Source: Clostridiaceae bacterium 14S0207
Lineage (GTDB): Bacteria; Bacillota; Clostridia; Clostridiales; Clostridiaceae
DNA length: 64,000 nt
Assembly (NCBI GenBank): GCA_003288255.1
Contig: CP026600.1
Location: forward strand, 1,674,001-1,738,000
Reading direction: 5' to 3'
The translations under genes were made by a program, and so were the position numbers. The stretch's first letter is position 1, and every line of letters begins with the position of its first letter. Below, piece by piece: positions 48,951 through 57,436 of this stretch. A model generated the notes under the pieces. That model worked only from the letters and a program-made list of their open reading frames with translations. It made no database searches and was not told where the DNA came from.

Positions 48951-49379
48951 ATGAATACAATGATTAATAATTTAAAAAATAATGAAAATATAAGACAACT
49001 TATTACCTATGCATTAGTTGGAACTTGTAACTTTATTTTAGATATAGCAGTGCTAAATTTATTAATGTTTATTTTTAAAATATATAAAGGTCCTATTTTA
49101 ATTATCTTTAATATACTCTCATTTATTACGTACTCTATAAATGGATATTTTTTTAACAAAAGATTCACGTTTAAATCTAATAAAAATTCTTATTTCAAGT
49201 ATGCTTCAGTCTTAGGAATCTTTATGTTAATTAATGGTGTTATTTTTTCTTTTCTAAGTTTGTATAACATACCAAACATATCTCAACTATTATGGGCTAA
49301 TATTAGTAAAGCTATAGCTTCTATTTTATCTGGATTTTTAGCTTTTTTAGTTAATAAATTTTTTGTTTTTAACCATTAA
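48951..49379 (+). CDS. GtrA family membrane protein
   Basis: A 142-aa protein with four predicted membrane segments and the GtrA/DPMS pattern: QLITYALVGTCNFILDIAVLNLL, ITYSINGYFFNKRFTFKS and a C-terminal FLVNKFFVF. GtrA-like proteins are thought to help flip lipid-linked sugars in cell-envelope glycosylation. No glycosyltransferase lies next to it. Either the ATG at 48951 or the one at 48960 may be the start. Confidence 0.85.
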   Translation: MNTMINNLKNNENIRQLITYALVGTCNFILDIAVLNLLMFIFKIYKGPILIIFNILSFITYSINGYFFNKRFTFKSNKNSYFKYASVLGIFMLINGVIFSFLSLYNIPNISQLLWANISKAIASILSGFLAFLVNKFFVFNH

Positions 49380-49397
49380 TTTTTTTATAACTTTACT

Positions 49398-49444
49398 TAA
49401 AATAATAGCTAAGTATAATTTTTTATACCTAGCTATTATTTTAA
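49398..49444. terminator. Bidirectional terminator between the GtrA gene and DUF3867-like gene
   Basis: AATAATAGCTA pairs with TAGCTATTATT, with an inner ATAA/TTAT-type stem. T-runs lie on both sides, so it can serve both converging genes. Confidence 0.75.
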
Positions 49445-49472
49445 AATTTTAATTATATTAAATAATCTTTTA

Positions 49473-50033
49473 TTAATAATTATATGTTTTACAAAACTCA
49501 CATATAGAAATATTAAGTTGTTTATTTTCAACCACTTTTTTATATGAACATAGAAATTCACTTAATTCATTATCTTGCAAGTCAATTGATTTCTCACTTT
49601 TTAAAAGTACATTTTCATTTTCTAAATGAATAGATAAATTATTTATGTCATTTTTTATTGAATAAGTAATAACCATAGAATTACCTATTCTACCCTTATA
49701 CTTCTCTTGAAAACCCATAGTCTTTCTAATTACTTCATAATCCGTTCCCAAGTTATTTTTATTTAAATCTATTCCATAGCTTTTCATTTCTTCTTCTAAA
49801 TTTTCCATATCAAATCCATATCTTTTCATAAATTCTTTTTGGATATTAAAGAATTTCTCTTGTGAAATATTATTTTCCCCCATATACTTCATTATTTTTT
49901 TAGAGAATTCTGCCATAGTAATTTCACCTTGAGCCACAGAATAATATAAAGAGTATATATATTGTTCAAATTTATCAATCTCTTTATCACTAGCTTTATT
50001 TTTTAACTCATTAAAATCAATAATTCTATCCAT
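49473..50033 (-). CDS. Conserved hypothetical protein, DUF3867-like
   Basis: A 186-aa soluble protein. The N-terminal half is helical, rich in Lys/Glu (MDRIIDFNELKNKASDKEIDKFEQYIYSLYYSVAQGEITMAEFSKKI). The C-terminal half is more strand-like and holds a CEFC pair near the end (ISICEFCKTYNY). It resembles clostridial DUF3867 proteins, whose role is unknown. The start at 50033 has GGAGGG upstream. Confidence 0.7.
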   Translation of the reverse strand: MDRIIDFNELKNKASDKEIDKFEQYIYSLYYSVAQGEITMAEFSKKIMKYMGENNISQEKFFNIQKEFMKRYGFDMENLEEEMKSYGIDLNKNNLGTDYEVIRKTMGFQEKYKGRIGNSMVITYSIKNDINNLSIHLENENVLLKSEKSIDLQDNELSEFLCSYKKVVENKQLNISICEFCKTYNY

Positions 50034-50122
50034 GAATCTACCCTCCAATTTAGTATATATACATTATACCTTCTTTTCTTAATAAATAATGAATTTAAGA
50101 TTAAAAATACTTATATTATGTA

Positions 50123-50422
50123 TTATACAAAGAAAAAATAAGCACTAACACAAAGTTTACCTATTAATATAGAAACTTCAAATAACCAAAGAAATCCCCA
50201 TATAATTATTATATATTTAAGTATATTATATTTTTTTAATAATTCTTTTAACTTCTTTCTTTTAAAAAATATTATGTATGTTCCAATAAAAATAAACGTA
50301 TCAATTATAATCTTAAAATAACATCTATTCTTAATATCTAATACTATTATAATCAATGAACTTATAAACAAAAATAAGCCTAGAAGATTACGCCCCAAAA
50401 CAGAGTTTTTACCTTTCACCAT
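50123..50422 (-). CDS. Hypothetical small membrane protein
   Basis: A 99-aa protein with three hydrophobic segments (NLLGLFLFISSLIIIVLDI, IIIDTFIFIGTYIIFF and YIIIIWGFLWLFEVSILIGKL) joined by Lys-rich loops. The ATG at 50422 follows GGGGGGAAG. No family is recognised. It sits in a run of uncharacterised genes and is probably transcribed after the membrane protein at 50526. Confidence 0.65.
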   Translation of the reverse strand: MVKGKNSVLGRNLLGLFLFISSLIIIVLDIKNRCYFKIIIDTFIFIGTYIIFFKRKKLKELLKKYNILKYIIIIWGFLWLFEVSILIGKLCVSAYFFFV

Positions 50423-50525
50423 AAACTTCCCCCCGTAATTTTCCCATTCCTTCATTAAACACTATTATAACATTAAAGTATATAAATATTAAGTTACATA
50501 AATATTAAAATTTAAACAATAAATA

Positions 50526-51017
50526 TTATTCTAAGTAATTTCCTTTTCCAATATACTTTTCCAATAATTTGTTTATTGTTTCTTTTTCTTTAAATTTCCA
50601 CTTATTTTTTAAAAATATAGTATTACTTTTAGTTACCACTTTTAATGTGTTTTTATTCCAAATATAATACTTAATCTCATGCCATTGTAAACAATTATTT
50701 TTAAGCAAAATCCCTTTCTCAGTAATTAATAAATAATCTCTTTTTATATATAAAGATACTAATATAAGAAAAATCCCTAAAAAACAAATATAATATAATG
50801 GTTCAATTTGTATCATTCTATTTTTTTGAATATAATAAAGTAGTATTTCAATATATATTATAAAAAATATGATAAATCCATATTTATGTATTTTAAAAAG
50901 ACTTTTATTCTTATCATATAATAAATTGGGTCCTAAATATTTTCTATTTGCAAAATTCCTAGCACTAGTGATTATAAGTACTCCCCATATTACTATGTTT
51001 ATTATAAGCATAATCAT
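50526..51017 (-). CDS. Hypothetical membrane protein
   Basis: A 163-aa protein with an N-terminal membrane segment (MLIINIVIWGVLIITSA), two more around 45-95, and a soluble tail. That tail, ITEKGILLKNNCLQWHEIKYYIWNKNTLKVVTKS, resembles the DUF5673 or PH-like cytoplasmic domain seen in other Firmicute membrane proteins. The function is unknown. Confidence 0.65.
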   Translation of the reverse strand: MIMLIINIVIWGVLIITSARNFANRKYLGPNLLYDKNKSLFKIHKYGFIIFFIIYIEILLYYIQKNRMIQIEPLYYICFLGIFLILVSLYIKRDYLLITEKGILLKNNCLQWHEIKYYIWNKNTLKVVTKSNTIFLKNKWKFKEKETINKLLEKYIGKGNYLE

Positions 51018-51157
51018 ATTTATTTCCTCTCACTTCTTAAACTTTTATATTAATAATTATAGAAATTTTTTAAAAGTATATCAACATTTTTTACACTTTG
51101 TTAACATTTTCTTTTAAAAAGTGAAAGTAAACATCTTTTTTTATTAAATAATAATAT

Positions 51158-52051
51158 TTAAATTCCTTTCTTTTTCTCTCTAGATTCAATACTATTTTTT
51201 AATACATGTATAAATTCTGGATTAGTTCCACAACATCCTCCTACAACAGATACTCCTATATCCACCATCTTATTAAGTGCATTACTAAATTCCCAAGGTG
51301 TAATTTCATAAATATTTTCACCATTTTTTTTCTTGGGTATTCCTGCACTAGGTTGCATTATTAGTGGCAGATTGGTATACCTTTTAAATTCTTTAGCTAC
51401 TACTATTAAACCTTTAGGTCCCATAGAACAATTTGCACCTATACACTGTATTCCTAACGGCTCCAATATTTTAACTACATTTTCTATACTTTCTCCTAGT
51501 AGTGTTGTGTTTTCCTTTGTAAAAGTTAAACTACAAATAATAGGCAAATCACTATATTTCTTCGCTGCTAATATAGCTGCCTTCGACTCCTCTATACATA
51601 ACATAGTTTCTATAATAATTAAATCTACACCAGCAGTAACACCACATATAACTTGTTCCTTATAAAGATTATATACCTCATTAAAATTCATAGTCCCATA
51701 AGGTGGTAACATGGCACAGGGTCCTAAATCCAAAGCCAATAATTTTTTTTCATCTGTATTTAATTTATTAAAGCTCTTTATAGCCTCTTTACCAATATCT
51801 ATGGCTTCGAAAATAACTTCTTTAGGTTTATACCCATATTTTTTCAAATTTACCGCATTAGCACCAAAAGTATTAGTTGTAATAATCTGTGCCCCTGCCT
51901 CTAAATACTCTCTATGAATTTGTTCTATGAGTTTTGGGCTTTTTAAATTATAACTTTCTGCACAATCTCCTAATTTAAAGCCATGTTTCATTAATACAGT
52001 TCCCATTGCTCCATCACAAATTATAGTTGAATTAAAGTTTAAATTATTCAT
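51158..52051 (-). CDS. Homocysteine S-methyltransferase family protein
   Basis: A 297-aa zinc enzyme domain equal to the N-terminal part of MetH. The start is ICDGAMGTVLMKHG. The zinc ligands are Cys in IGANCSMGPKG and the Cys pair in VVGGCCGTNPEFI. A methyl donor such as S-methylmethionine or a separate cobalamin subunit is possible; no B12 domain follows here. Which donor it uses cannot be told from sequence alone. Confidence 0.88.
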   Translation of the reverse strand: MNNLNFNSTIICDGAMGTVLMKHGFKLGDCAESYNLKSPKLIEQIHREYLEAGAQIITTNTFGANAVNLKKYGYKPKEVIFEAIDIGKEAIKSFNKLNTDEKKLLALDLGPCAMLPPYGTMNFNEVYNLYKEQVICGVTAGVDLIIIETMLCIEESKAAILAAKKYSDLPIICSLTFTKENTTLLGESIENVVKILEPLGIQCIGANCSMGPKGLIVVAKEFKRYTNLPLIMQPSAGIPKKKNGENIYEITPWEFSNALNKMVDIGVSVVGGCCGTNPEFIHVLKNSIESREKKKGI

Positions 52052-52104
52052 ATAATCCTCCTATGTTCTTTTATATAGCCTTATTATATCAAATAATAAA
52101 ATTT

Positions 52105-52154
52105 AAAATAAAAAAGTATTCTATTTCTTTATAAAATAGAATACTTTTTATAAA
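52105..52154 (-). terminator. Terminator after the 2-hydroxycarboxylate transporter gene
   Basis: AAAAAGTATTCTATTT pairs with AAAATAGAATACTTTTT around a short loop, with T-runs in both directions. Confidence 0.83.
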
Positions 52155-52159
52155 ATATA

Positions 52160-53461
52160 TTAAATTAACAATCTTAATAAGATACTTGCAAGAATCAACA
52201 TAAATGCCCCACCTATCCTAGAAGAAATTTGTGCAAAGGGCATAAGTTCTATTCTATTTGATGCTGATAAAACTGCAACATCTTCGGTACCTCCCATATT
52301 AGCCATGCAAATTCCTGCTGTTATTGCTGATTCGATTGGGAAAAATCCTACTAATTTTCCACCTAATCCTGAACCAATAATAGCTCCCACTATTACAGCT
52401 AATACAAGTATTAAATATTGCCAGCTAAATGCAGCTACCACCTCTCCAAGATTAGTATAAGCAACTCCTATTCCAACTAAAAGTGCTGGTGTTAAATTTG
52501 TCATCACAAAAGAAAACCATTGTTTTGCAGCTATTTCAAATTTTCTTGGTATAATCCCTACTATTTTAACCATGGCTACAGTAATAATCATCCATGCATA
52601 TGTGTGAATTGAAGGTAAAAACTTATTTATTATATTTCCAAAGGTATAAAATGTAACAGCCATTAATAATCCTATACCCATCATTTTTAAATCAATTGCA
52701 CATTCTTCATCGTTTTCAACTTTTTCTTCTTTTATATCATTTTTCATTAACTTTCCATCACCTGATAAACTTGGTTTAATTTTTCCTAATCTATCAAGCA
52801 ATCCACCGGCTACAATAGCCATAGCATTCCCTAATGCTACTGCTGGTACCATAACAGATAACATTTGTGAAGGATCTACTCCCATAGCTTCTCCAAAAAT
52901 CTTTGATAAAGGTACTGCCCCAGCACCCATTCCTCCTCCCATAATAGGAATTCCTATATAGAATATAGCTTTTTGAGCTCCATATCCTGTAATTCCTCCT
53001 ACAATGGCAACAAGACCTATTGCACCCAGTACACCACAAATAATAACAGGTAAATATCTAAGTGCAGCTTTTACTAGTAATTCTCTACTTATTCCTAAAA
53101 TACTTCCTGTTATAAGTGCAGCAATATAAAAATCTAAAAAACCTCCGCCTTTCATAAACATCGTAATATTTTTCACGGAATCTTCTGGTAAAATTTTAAA
53201 CATAACTAAAGCCGCTGAACCAAATATAATAACAATAGCTCCTCCACCTAAAAAAGTATTAATTATAGGTGTTTTATCCCCTATTTCATTTAATATGGCT
53301 CCACCAACCATCATTAAAGCTAATGCTCCAATCATACCTTTAGGTAATTTGCCAATATAAGTTGCAATTAACACTATAATTGATATAATGAAAAAAATGC
53401 TTATATGCATCCCCATAATTTTATATTGTTCTTTCTTTCTAGTAACAGTCTGATTATTCAT
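52160..53461 (-). CDS. 2-hydroxycarboxylate transporter (2HCT family, citrate/malate)
   Basis: A 433-aa membrane protein with about 11 spans. It shows the two family GGxG-type loops: YIGIPIMGGGMGAGAVPLSKIFGEAMG (about 170-196) and GICMANMGGTEDVAVLSASNRIELMPFAQISSRIGGA near the C-terminus. Members such as CitS and MaeN import citrate or malate with sodium or exchange them. No citrate lyase is nearby, so the substrate is open. AGGAGGAG precedes the start. Confidence 0.9.
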   Translation of the reverse strand: MNNQTVTRKKEQYKIMGMHISIFFIISIIVLIATYIGKLPKGMIGALALMMVGGAILNEIGDKTPIINTFLGGGAIVIIFGSAALVMFKILPEDSVKNITMFMKGGGFLDFYIAALITGSILGISRELLVKAALRYLPVIICGVLGAIGLVAIVGGITGYGAQKAIFYIGIPIMGGGMGAGAVPLSKIFGEAMGVDPSQMLSVMVPAVALGNAMAIVAGGLLDRLGKIKPSLSGDGKLMKNDIKEEKVENDEECAIDLKMMGIGLLMAVTFYTFGNIINKFLPSIHTYAWMIITVAMVKIVGIIPRKFEIAAKQWFSFVMTNLTPALLVGIGVAYTNLGEVVAAFSWQYLILVLAVIVGAIIGSGLGGKLVGFFPIESAITAGICMANMGGTEDVAVLSASNRIELMPFAQISSRIGGAFMLILASILLRLLI

Positions 53462-53744
53462 AAGTGCTCCTCCTATATTTTTTTACTGTTAACCCCCTTA
53501 ACAAAACTATAATTTTCATCTCCATATAATTATAGTTAATTACAAAATATTTTAAAAACATAAATTTTTCTGATAATTTCACTTTTTTATACTATCCCTT
53601 GTTTTTACATCCTATACTTCATTTATTTTCAATATATCTATATAGTTTATTATTTTCACCTTTATATATAATATTTCATTTATAAAAAAACCTAAGAACA
53701 TATTATTTAAAATGTACCCTTTGTCAAGGACGTTTTAAAAAAGA

Positions 53745-54578
53745 CTATATGATAAGATGATTTCTGTATTGAACAGGAGTCATCTTATTTAAGTTCCATT
53801 GGTATCTGTAGTTATTGTAATAGTTCATGTAGTTATCTATTTCTATTTTTAATTGATTTAGATTTTCATATTTTTTTAAATCTACTTCGTCTTTAAAATG
53901 CCCAAAGAATGATTCCTGCGGAGTATTATCCCAGCAGTTACCACGTCTAGACATTGATTGTCCTAATCCAAGTTCGCGGATCACTTTTTGAACTTTAGGA
54001 CTTGTATAATGTACGCCTTGATCTGAATGAATATAAGCTTCGCTATGAAGTTTAATATTAGAATTTGATTTAAGTTTTTTTAGAGTATCTATAACTATAT
54101 CAAGTTTAAGGTTGTCGGAGACATTGTACGCTAATATCTCATTGGTAGATGAATCCTTAATAGTTGATAGATAAGCCCTTTGGTTATTTTTATAGGTTAG
54201 ATATGTAATATCTGTTAAAAGAATTTTTCCAGGAGTTTTTTGCTTAAATTTTCTATTTAGCAAATTGGGCACAACAGTATGCGCTTTTGTAGCCTTCATC
54301 ATTCTTCGATAAGGATTGGCTTTCCGAATTGGACAAATAATATTATATTTTTTCATTATTCTTCTAATGCGTTTTAGATTATAAATTATATCAAATTGAT
54401 TTTGTAAAACCATTTTAATTTGTCTAGCACCTTTTTTATGATTTTTAAAATTAAATGCCTTCAAAATGTTTTCCTTAGAGATTTCATCTAGACTGTCTCT
54501 TTGAATTCTTGTATTTTTAGCGTTTTTAGAAAAAAACTTATAATACCCAGATCTAGATACTCCTACAACTTTACACAA
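53745..54578 (-). CDS. IS3 family transposase, OrfB (DDE catalytic part)
   Basis: The 277-aa product is the catalytic half of the transposase. The DDE residues are in LLTDITYLTYKNN, YIHSDQGVHYTSP and PQESFFGHFKDEVD, with the helical HTH_21 region at the start (VSRSGYYKFF). The open frame continues upstream as KEGVKEKIKLL through the end of orfA. The real product is probably an OrfA-OrfB fusion made by -1 frameshifting at the A-run at 54659-54664. No internal stop is seen. Confidence 0.92.
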   Translation of the reverse strand: MCKVVGVSRSGYYKFFSKNAKNTRIQRDSLDEISKENILKAFNFKNHKKGARQIKMVLQNQFDIIYNLKRIRRIMKKYNIICPIRKANPYRRMMKATKAHTVVPNLLNRKFKQKTPGKILLTDITYLTYKNNQRAYLSTIKDSSTNEILAYNVSDNLKLDIVIDTLKKLKSNSNIKLHSEAYIHSDQGVHYTSPKVQKVIRELGLGQSMSRRGNCWDNTPQESFFGHFKDEVDLKKYENLNQLKIEIDNYMNYYNNYRYQWNLNKMTPVQYRNHLII

Positions 54579-54655
54579 ATAAGTTACTAAATTTTTAAGT
54601 TTATATTTTTCAATTACTTGTTTAATAACAATAAATTTTTCTCTAGATAATAATT

Positions 54656-55075
54656 TTATTTTTTCTTTAACACCTTCCTTTCTAACATATCTAACTTTTT
54701 TAATAATTCATTTTCAGCTTGAAGCAACTCAACTTTAGCCTCGAGACGAGCATATTTTTCTGCTAAAGATAATTCTTTTTCACTTGGTCTGCCAGTATTA
54801 AGTCTTCTAGTATCTTGAAGCGCAATGGCTCCGCCAGTTTTATAAGAACTTCTCCATCTTTTGCCCGCTGATCCTACTCTTTGCATACCTAAAATTTCTA
54901 TATCAAATCCACATTCTTCGAATATTTGTCTCGGAAATTTACCCAATTCATTTTCTGTTATAAAAATTTTCTTAAATTCATCAGTATAAGTAATTCCTTT
55001 TGAACTTACTTTCTTAACATACTTATTTTTAGATAAGATTTTAACTTCGTCTTTAGTAAATAATTTTTTACTCAT
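54656..55075 (-). CDS. IS3 family transposase, OrfA (helix-turn-helix)
   Basis: A 139-aa DNA-binding protein. It has a helix-turn-helix-like FTKDEVKILSKNKYV region, DEFKKIFITENELGKFPRQIFEECGFDI and a C-terminal leucine-zipper stretch (YARLEAKVELLQAENELLKKLDMLE). It ends with the sequence KKK followed by TAA; the A6 run there fits a -1 frameshift into orfB. The ATG at 55075 has a GAGG site upstream. Confidence 0.88.
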   Translation of the reverse strand: MSKKLFTKDEVKILSKNKYVKKVSSKGITYTDEFKKIFITENELGKFPRQIFEECGFDIEILGMQRVGSAGKRWRSSYKTGGAIALQDTRRLNTGRPSEKELSLAEKYARLEAKVELLQAENELLKKLDMLERKVLKKK

Positions 55076-55205
55076 TTTCATAACCTCACGTTTAAAAAAT
55101 TCTTTTATTCTATTATACATAAAAAAATCCTATGAAATAGACTTTTTTTAAATTGTCTACTTCATAGGATACATTTTAATTATTCTTAGGTTTTTTATGT
55201 ATAAG

Positions 55206-56516
55206 TTACACCTTTTTTAATAAAATAGCTGTCATAGTTATTACAGCTAATAAATAAGGATAAAATAAAAATTTCATTATAGCAAAAGAACTAATTCCAG
55301 CTAAACTTGCTGCCATTAAAAGTTGTGCCCCATAAGGAATACCCCCCTGTGCTATACAAGAAAATATATCTAATATACTAGCAACCTTTTTAGGTTGTAA
55401 ATTATATTCTTCACCTATTTCTTTAGCTATAGGACCTGTCATAACTATAGCTACTGTATTATTAGCGGTACAAATATCTATGAAACTAACAAGTAATGCA
55501 ATCCCAAGTTTAGCTCCAGTTTCTCCTTTAATTCTCTTTTTTATAAATTCTATAACATAATCTATACCACCATTAGCTTTTATAAGTTCTACAATGCCAC
55601 CTACTATTAAAGAAATTATTATAAGTTCTCCCATACCTAACATACCTTTTGAAATAGAATTTATAAATCCCCAGAAATCAAAGCCCTTAGTATAAATACC
55701 TATAAATCCAGATAAAACTATTCCTACTACTAAAACCTTCATTACATTTATACCCATTAAAGCTCCTATAAGTACTGCTAAGTAAGGAATTATCTTTATA
55801 ATACTAAAAGAATAAGTTCCATCTAATGTAGCTGCATGATGTCCACCTAAAAAATATAAAATAATCATTGTTATAATTGCAGTTGGCACAGAAAGTATTA
55901 AATTACTTTTAAATTTATCTTTCATTTGAGCCCCTTGCGACTTTGTAGCTGCAATAGTAGTGTCTGAAATCATAGAAAGATTATCTCCAAACATAGATCC
56001 TCCTACAACTGCACCTAAAATCAACCCCATTTCTATTCCTAACTTTTGTGAAATAGCTACTGCCACAGGCGTTAAAGCCACTATAGTACCCACAGAAGTT
56101 CCTATAGATAATGAAATAAAACATCCTATAACAAAAATCCCTACTAACATTAAATTAGATGGTAAAACTGATAATCCTAAATTTACAACTGACTCTACTG
56201 CTTCCATATCTTTAGCTGTTTGTGCAAAAGATCCTGCTAAGATAAAAATTAAACACATAAGAATTATACTACTATTTCCTGCTCCTTTACAAAATGTATC
56301 TAATTTTTCTTCTATAGTCTTTGTTTTATTCATACTAATTCCAACAATTGCTGCAACAACAAACCCTACACTTACAGGCATTTTATAAAAATCTTTTGTA
56401 ATAATGGAACTTAGTAAATATACGATTAGAAATACACCTAAAGGCAATAACGCCCATACATTTCCTATGCTTTGTTTTGATTCTTTAACTTGCTTTAGCA
56501 TTTGATTATTTCCCAT
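55206..56516 (-). CDS. Na+/H+ antiporter, NhaC family
   Basis: A 436-aa membrane protein with about 11 spans. It shows the family region GTSVGTIVALTPVAVAISQKLGIEMGLILGAVVGGSMFGDNLSMISDTTIAATKSQG, with the conserved D and T residues, and TANNTVAIVMTGPIAKEIG. Members exchange sodium, lysine or malate/lactate. The substrate is not known. The ATG at 56516 is preferred for its GGGGG site. Its terminator lies at the IS insertion. Confidence 0.88.
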   Translation of the reverse strand: MGNNQMLKQVKESKQSIGNVWALLPLGVFLIVYLLSSIITKDFYKMPVSVGFVVAAIVGISMNKTKTIEEKLDTFCKGAGNSSIILMCLIFILAGSFAQTAKDMEAVESVVNLGLSVLPSNLMLVGIFVIGCFISLSIGTSVGTIVALTPVAVAISQKLGIEMGLILGAVVGGSMFGDNLSMISDTTIAATKSQGAQMKDKFKSNLILSVPTAIITMIILYFLGGHHAATLDGTYSFSIIKIIPYLAVLIGALMGINVMKVLVVGIVLSGFIGIYTKGFDFWGFINSISKGMLGMGELIIISLIVGGIVELIKANGGIDYVIEFIKKRIKGETGAKLGIALLVSFIDICTANNTVAIVMTGPIAKEIGEEYNLQPKKVASILDIFSCIAQGGIPYGAQLLMAASLAGISSFAIMKFLFYPYLLAVITMTAILLKKV

Positions 56517-56641
56517 CCTTTTCCCCCATTCTTTATTCATATACAAATTTACTTACTATTATATTATATTATGAAGAATTTCTCTATTTAATTTTAAATT
56601 TAATGTAGAATCATGTCTTTTTCTTTTTAATCTGTATATTC

Positions 56642-56669
56642 ACATTCTTAAATTTACATTCATATACTA
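56642..56669 (+). promoter_or_regulatory. Candidate sigma-K promoter of the Cys-rich gene
   Basis: AC (56642-56643), a 17-bp spacer and CATATACTA (56661-56669) fit the sigma-K pattern (AC, 16-17 bp, CATANNNTA). It lies about 54 bp before the start codon of the Cys-rich protein. This supports late mother-cell expression. Confidence 0.55.
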
Positions 56670-56722
56670 TCACTGTAAATACAAATATTTACTATAAACT
56701 ACAAAAGGTGATGTGATTAACA

Positions 56723-57328
56723 ATGGATAAAAATTTAATTATAACAAATAAAGAAATTGAAAATGGTGATAATACTAATCTTGATGATAATACAAATCCT
56801 ATTGATGTTGGATATATTAGAGTTTATAATAATAGTGGTTTCTATATTTATTTTTCTCTAACCTATACTCTTAATGGACAAACTTTTACTAATAATACTA
56901 ATGCATTTTCTTATCAATCTAAAGCTGAAATTCGTTATCCTAAAGAAGCTACAAACATTCAGTTGACAATACAAATGGCTATATTCATTCAAACTTGGAG
57001 AAAGATTTTTGAAACAACTTTTGAAACTGCCGTACAAAAATGCTTTATGGTATATGGTACAGTATTTGATCCTAAATGTGATGAAATAAAATGTCCACTA
57101 GGTGACAATGGCGGTGGAAACGGCGATAATATTCCTAACATCCCTACACCTCCAATGTCTAATCATTGTTGTCCTTGTTGTTGTCCTTGTTGTTGTCCTT
57201 GTTGTCGTCCTTATTGTGGCCCTTCTTGTTGTGGCCAACAATGCAATAAATGCTGTAATTGTAATCCGTATATGAATCCTGGTTCTCAAATGATGAATTA
57301 TCTAACAAGTTATAATTATAATTGGTAA
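56723..57328 (+). CDS. Cysteine-rich putative spore-surface protein with cytolysin-domain-like N-terminus
   Basis: A 201-aa protein. Residues 28-115 look like a small beta-sandwich (GYIRVYNNSGFYIYFSLTY, then FSYQSKAEIRYPKEATNIQ and TWRKIFETTFETAVQKC). Its order of segments resembles the C-terminal domain 4 of cholesterol-dependent cytolysins, without the Trp-rich undecapeptide. The tail (about 146-185) is CCPCCCPCCCPCC-rich, coded by a 12-bp repeat. It probably cross-links into the coat or exosporium through disulfides. It has no signal peptide, and its upstream region has a sigma-K-like promoter. Confidence 0.65.
   Translation: MDKNLIITNKEIENGDNTNLDDNTNPIDVGYIRVYNNSGFYIYFSLTYTLNGQTFTNNTNAFSYQSKAEIRYPKEATNIQLTIQMAIFIQTWRKIFETTFETAVQKCFMVYGTVFDPKCDEIKCPLGDNGGGNGDNIPNIPTPPMSNHCCPCCCPCCCPCCRPYCGPSCCGQQCNKCCNCNPYMNPGSQMMNYLTSYNYNW
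57167..57202 (+). repeat. Tandem 12-bp repeat coding Cys-Cys-Pro-Cys
   Basis: TGTTGTCCTTGT occurs three times in a row in frame, followed by a partial TGTCGTCC copy. Slippage here would change the number of Cys-rich units. Confidence 0.88.
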
Positions 57329-57352
57329 TTTAGAACTCTACTATATAAATAT

Positions 57353-57392
57353 TAATCTCCCTCCATAACTTAGAGGGAGATCTTTATTTTTA
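57353..57392 (+). terminator. Terminator after the Cys-rich gene
   Basis: ATCTCCCTC pairs with GAGGGAGAT around a 9-nt loop, followed by CTTTATTTTT. Confidence 0.82.
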
Positions 57393-57399
57393 CATAAAA

Positions 57400-57433
57400 A
57401 GAAAAACACTAGGCATCAACCTAGTGTTTTTCA
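57400..57433. terminator. Terminator between the Cys-rich gene and rnpB
   Basis: AAAAACACTAGG pairs with CCTAGTGTTTTT around a 6-nt loop. On the minus strand it ends rnpB, with its 3' end a few bases upstream. Confidence 0.85.
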
Positions 57434-57436
57434 TAT

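Larger units (their letters stand above)
53708..55178 (-). mobile_element. IS3 family insertion sequence (IS150-like)
   Basis: A 1471-bp element with orfA and orfB on the minus strand. The ends carry imperfect inverted repeats of about 36 bp beginning TGTA(C/T)CC, flanked by a matching TAAAA/TTTTA. The transposase is intact by motif, and the two frames overlap by -1 as in active IS3 elements. Only one copy is in this window. Confidence 0.85.
53702..55184. repeat. 6-bp direct repeats flanking the IS element
   Basis: ATTATT occurs at 53702-53707 and again at 55179-55184, just outside the element ends. This may be the target duplication. IS3 elements usually duplicate 3-5 bp and the region is AT-rich, so some of the match may be chance. 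Confidence 0.5.
53685..55196 (-). terminator. Terminator hairpin split by the IS element
   Basis: AAAAAACCTAAGAA (from 53685) and TTCTTAGGTTTTTT (to 55196) would form a 14-bp stem. On the minus strand a T-run follows, as needed to end the NhaC gene. The two arms are now separated by the 1.47-kb IS3 element. Removing it with one ATTATT copy leaves a 7-nt loop. The span given covers both arms and the element. Confidence 0.7.

Noticed and set aside
52794-53039. Short minus-strand frame inside the 2-hydroxycarboxylate transporter gene
   Set aside because: It is out of frame with a strong family match, and its Cys/Ser/Arg composition is typical of a wrong-frame product.
57167-57205. CRISPR-like repeat
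   Set aside because: The repeats are contiguous 12-bp coding units with no spacers. No CRISPR array or cas gene was seen anywhere in the window.
57098-57289. Minus-strand open frame rich in Thr/Arg opposite the Cys-rich gene
   Set aside because: It is the complement of the 12-bp Cys repeat and has no ribosome site.
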